Source: Opitutia bacterium (GTDB lineage Bacteria; Verrucomicrobiota; Verrucomicrobiia; Opitutales; Opitutaceae). From it: 33,116 nucleotides of DNA. Shown here piece by piece: positions 33,108 through 33,116 of the stretch (the first letter of the stretch is position 1; each line of letters begins with the position of its first letter). Both the position numbers and the translations under genes were made by a program. Below the pieces are notes generated by a model. It did not search any database, was not told the origin of the DNA, and saw nothing but the letters and a program-made list of their open reading frames with translations. The stretch lies in contig CANIJN010000031.1 of NCBI GenBank assembly GCA_947467625.1, positions 1 through 33,116 of the forward strand, given 5' to 3'.

Positions 33108-33116
33108 CCGCGCCCA
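32991..33116 (-). other. Possible coding tail of an unrelated protein on the opposite strand at the window end
   Basis: Read on the minus strand from the window edge, one frame stays open and gives GHGWGGVSTFTPDGGPTAGR, then ETLAPGQRGTFKIDLHTRH, which looks more like natural protein than the plus-strand frame over the same bases. No start or stop falls in the segment. I do not recognise the family. The boundary at about 32991 coincides with the loss of family match on the plus strand. Confidence 0.3.

Noticed and set aside
1-33116. CRISPR array, insertion sequence, prophage or tRNA genes
   Set aside because: No regularly spaced repeats, transposase or integrase motifs, or cloverleaf-like sequences were seen in the window.

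Overview
The window looks like chromosomal DNA of a GC-rich member of the Verrucomicrobiota, most likely Opitutales/Opitutaceae. The evidence is two TonB-dependent receptors carrying the order-typical 'LSPFxxxxxxxxGYxASSxLAGxR' N-terminal motif, three planctomycete/verrucomicrobial-type CxxCH haem proteins, a Tat-exported DUF1552 protein paired with a DUF1587/1592/1588/1585 cytochrome, sulfatases, and a LacI-type regulator. No taxonomic marker such as rRNA is present, so this placement is inferred from family content. I see no tRNA, rRNA, insertion sequence, prophage or CRISPR array.

Layout. (1) 1-4923 is a housekeeping segment: a partial (3'-truncated) protein of unknown function on the minus strand, transcription terminator Rho on the minus strand, and divergently the AMP-forming acetyl-CoA synthetase Acs with a recognisable sigma70-like promoter. 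(2) 4924-11617 is a small nutrient-acquisition locus: a TonB-dependent receptor on the minus strand, and divergently a secreted alpha/beta-hydrolase esterase followed by a secreted beta-propeller plus cytochrome c protein of the PVC haem-binding type. (3) 11981-13479 holds a secreted concanavalin-like (DUF1080-like) protein and an orphan polytopic membrane protein, flanked by two gaps of more than 300 bp. (4) 13891-31094 is a run of eight minus-strand genes read as one polysaccharide utilisation locus. In transcription order it is: TonB-dependent receptor, large unrecognised secreted (probable alpha/alpha-toroid) protein, MFS sugar-acid transporter, FAD-dependent oxidoreductase, sulfatase, sulfatase, DUF1552 protein, DUF1592-type cytochrome. 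A divergent LacI-family regulator (31282-32325) sits at its head. (5) 32586 to the end holds the start of another planctomycete-type cytochrome c protein, which stops resembling its family near 32991.

How the genes may work together (inference). The large locus fits uptake and breakdown of a sulfated, probably uronate-containing glycan. The receptor imports oligomers across the outer membrane. The 950-residue protein may cut or trim them in the periplasm, and the two formylglycine sulfatases remove sulfate. The MFS protein would carry the sugar acid into the cytoplasm, where the signal-less FAD oxidoreductase could oxidise or isomerise it. The translationally coupled DUF1552/DUF1592 pair adds a periplasmic haem component of unknown chemistry. 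A strong hairpin terminator just after the receptor gene suggests the receptor is made in excess over the enzymes. None of the 18 gene starts has a recognisable Shine-Dalgarno sequence; the leaders are instead pyrimidine-rich.
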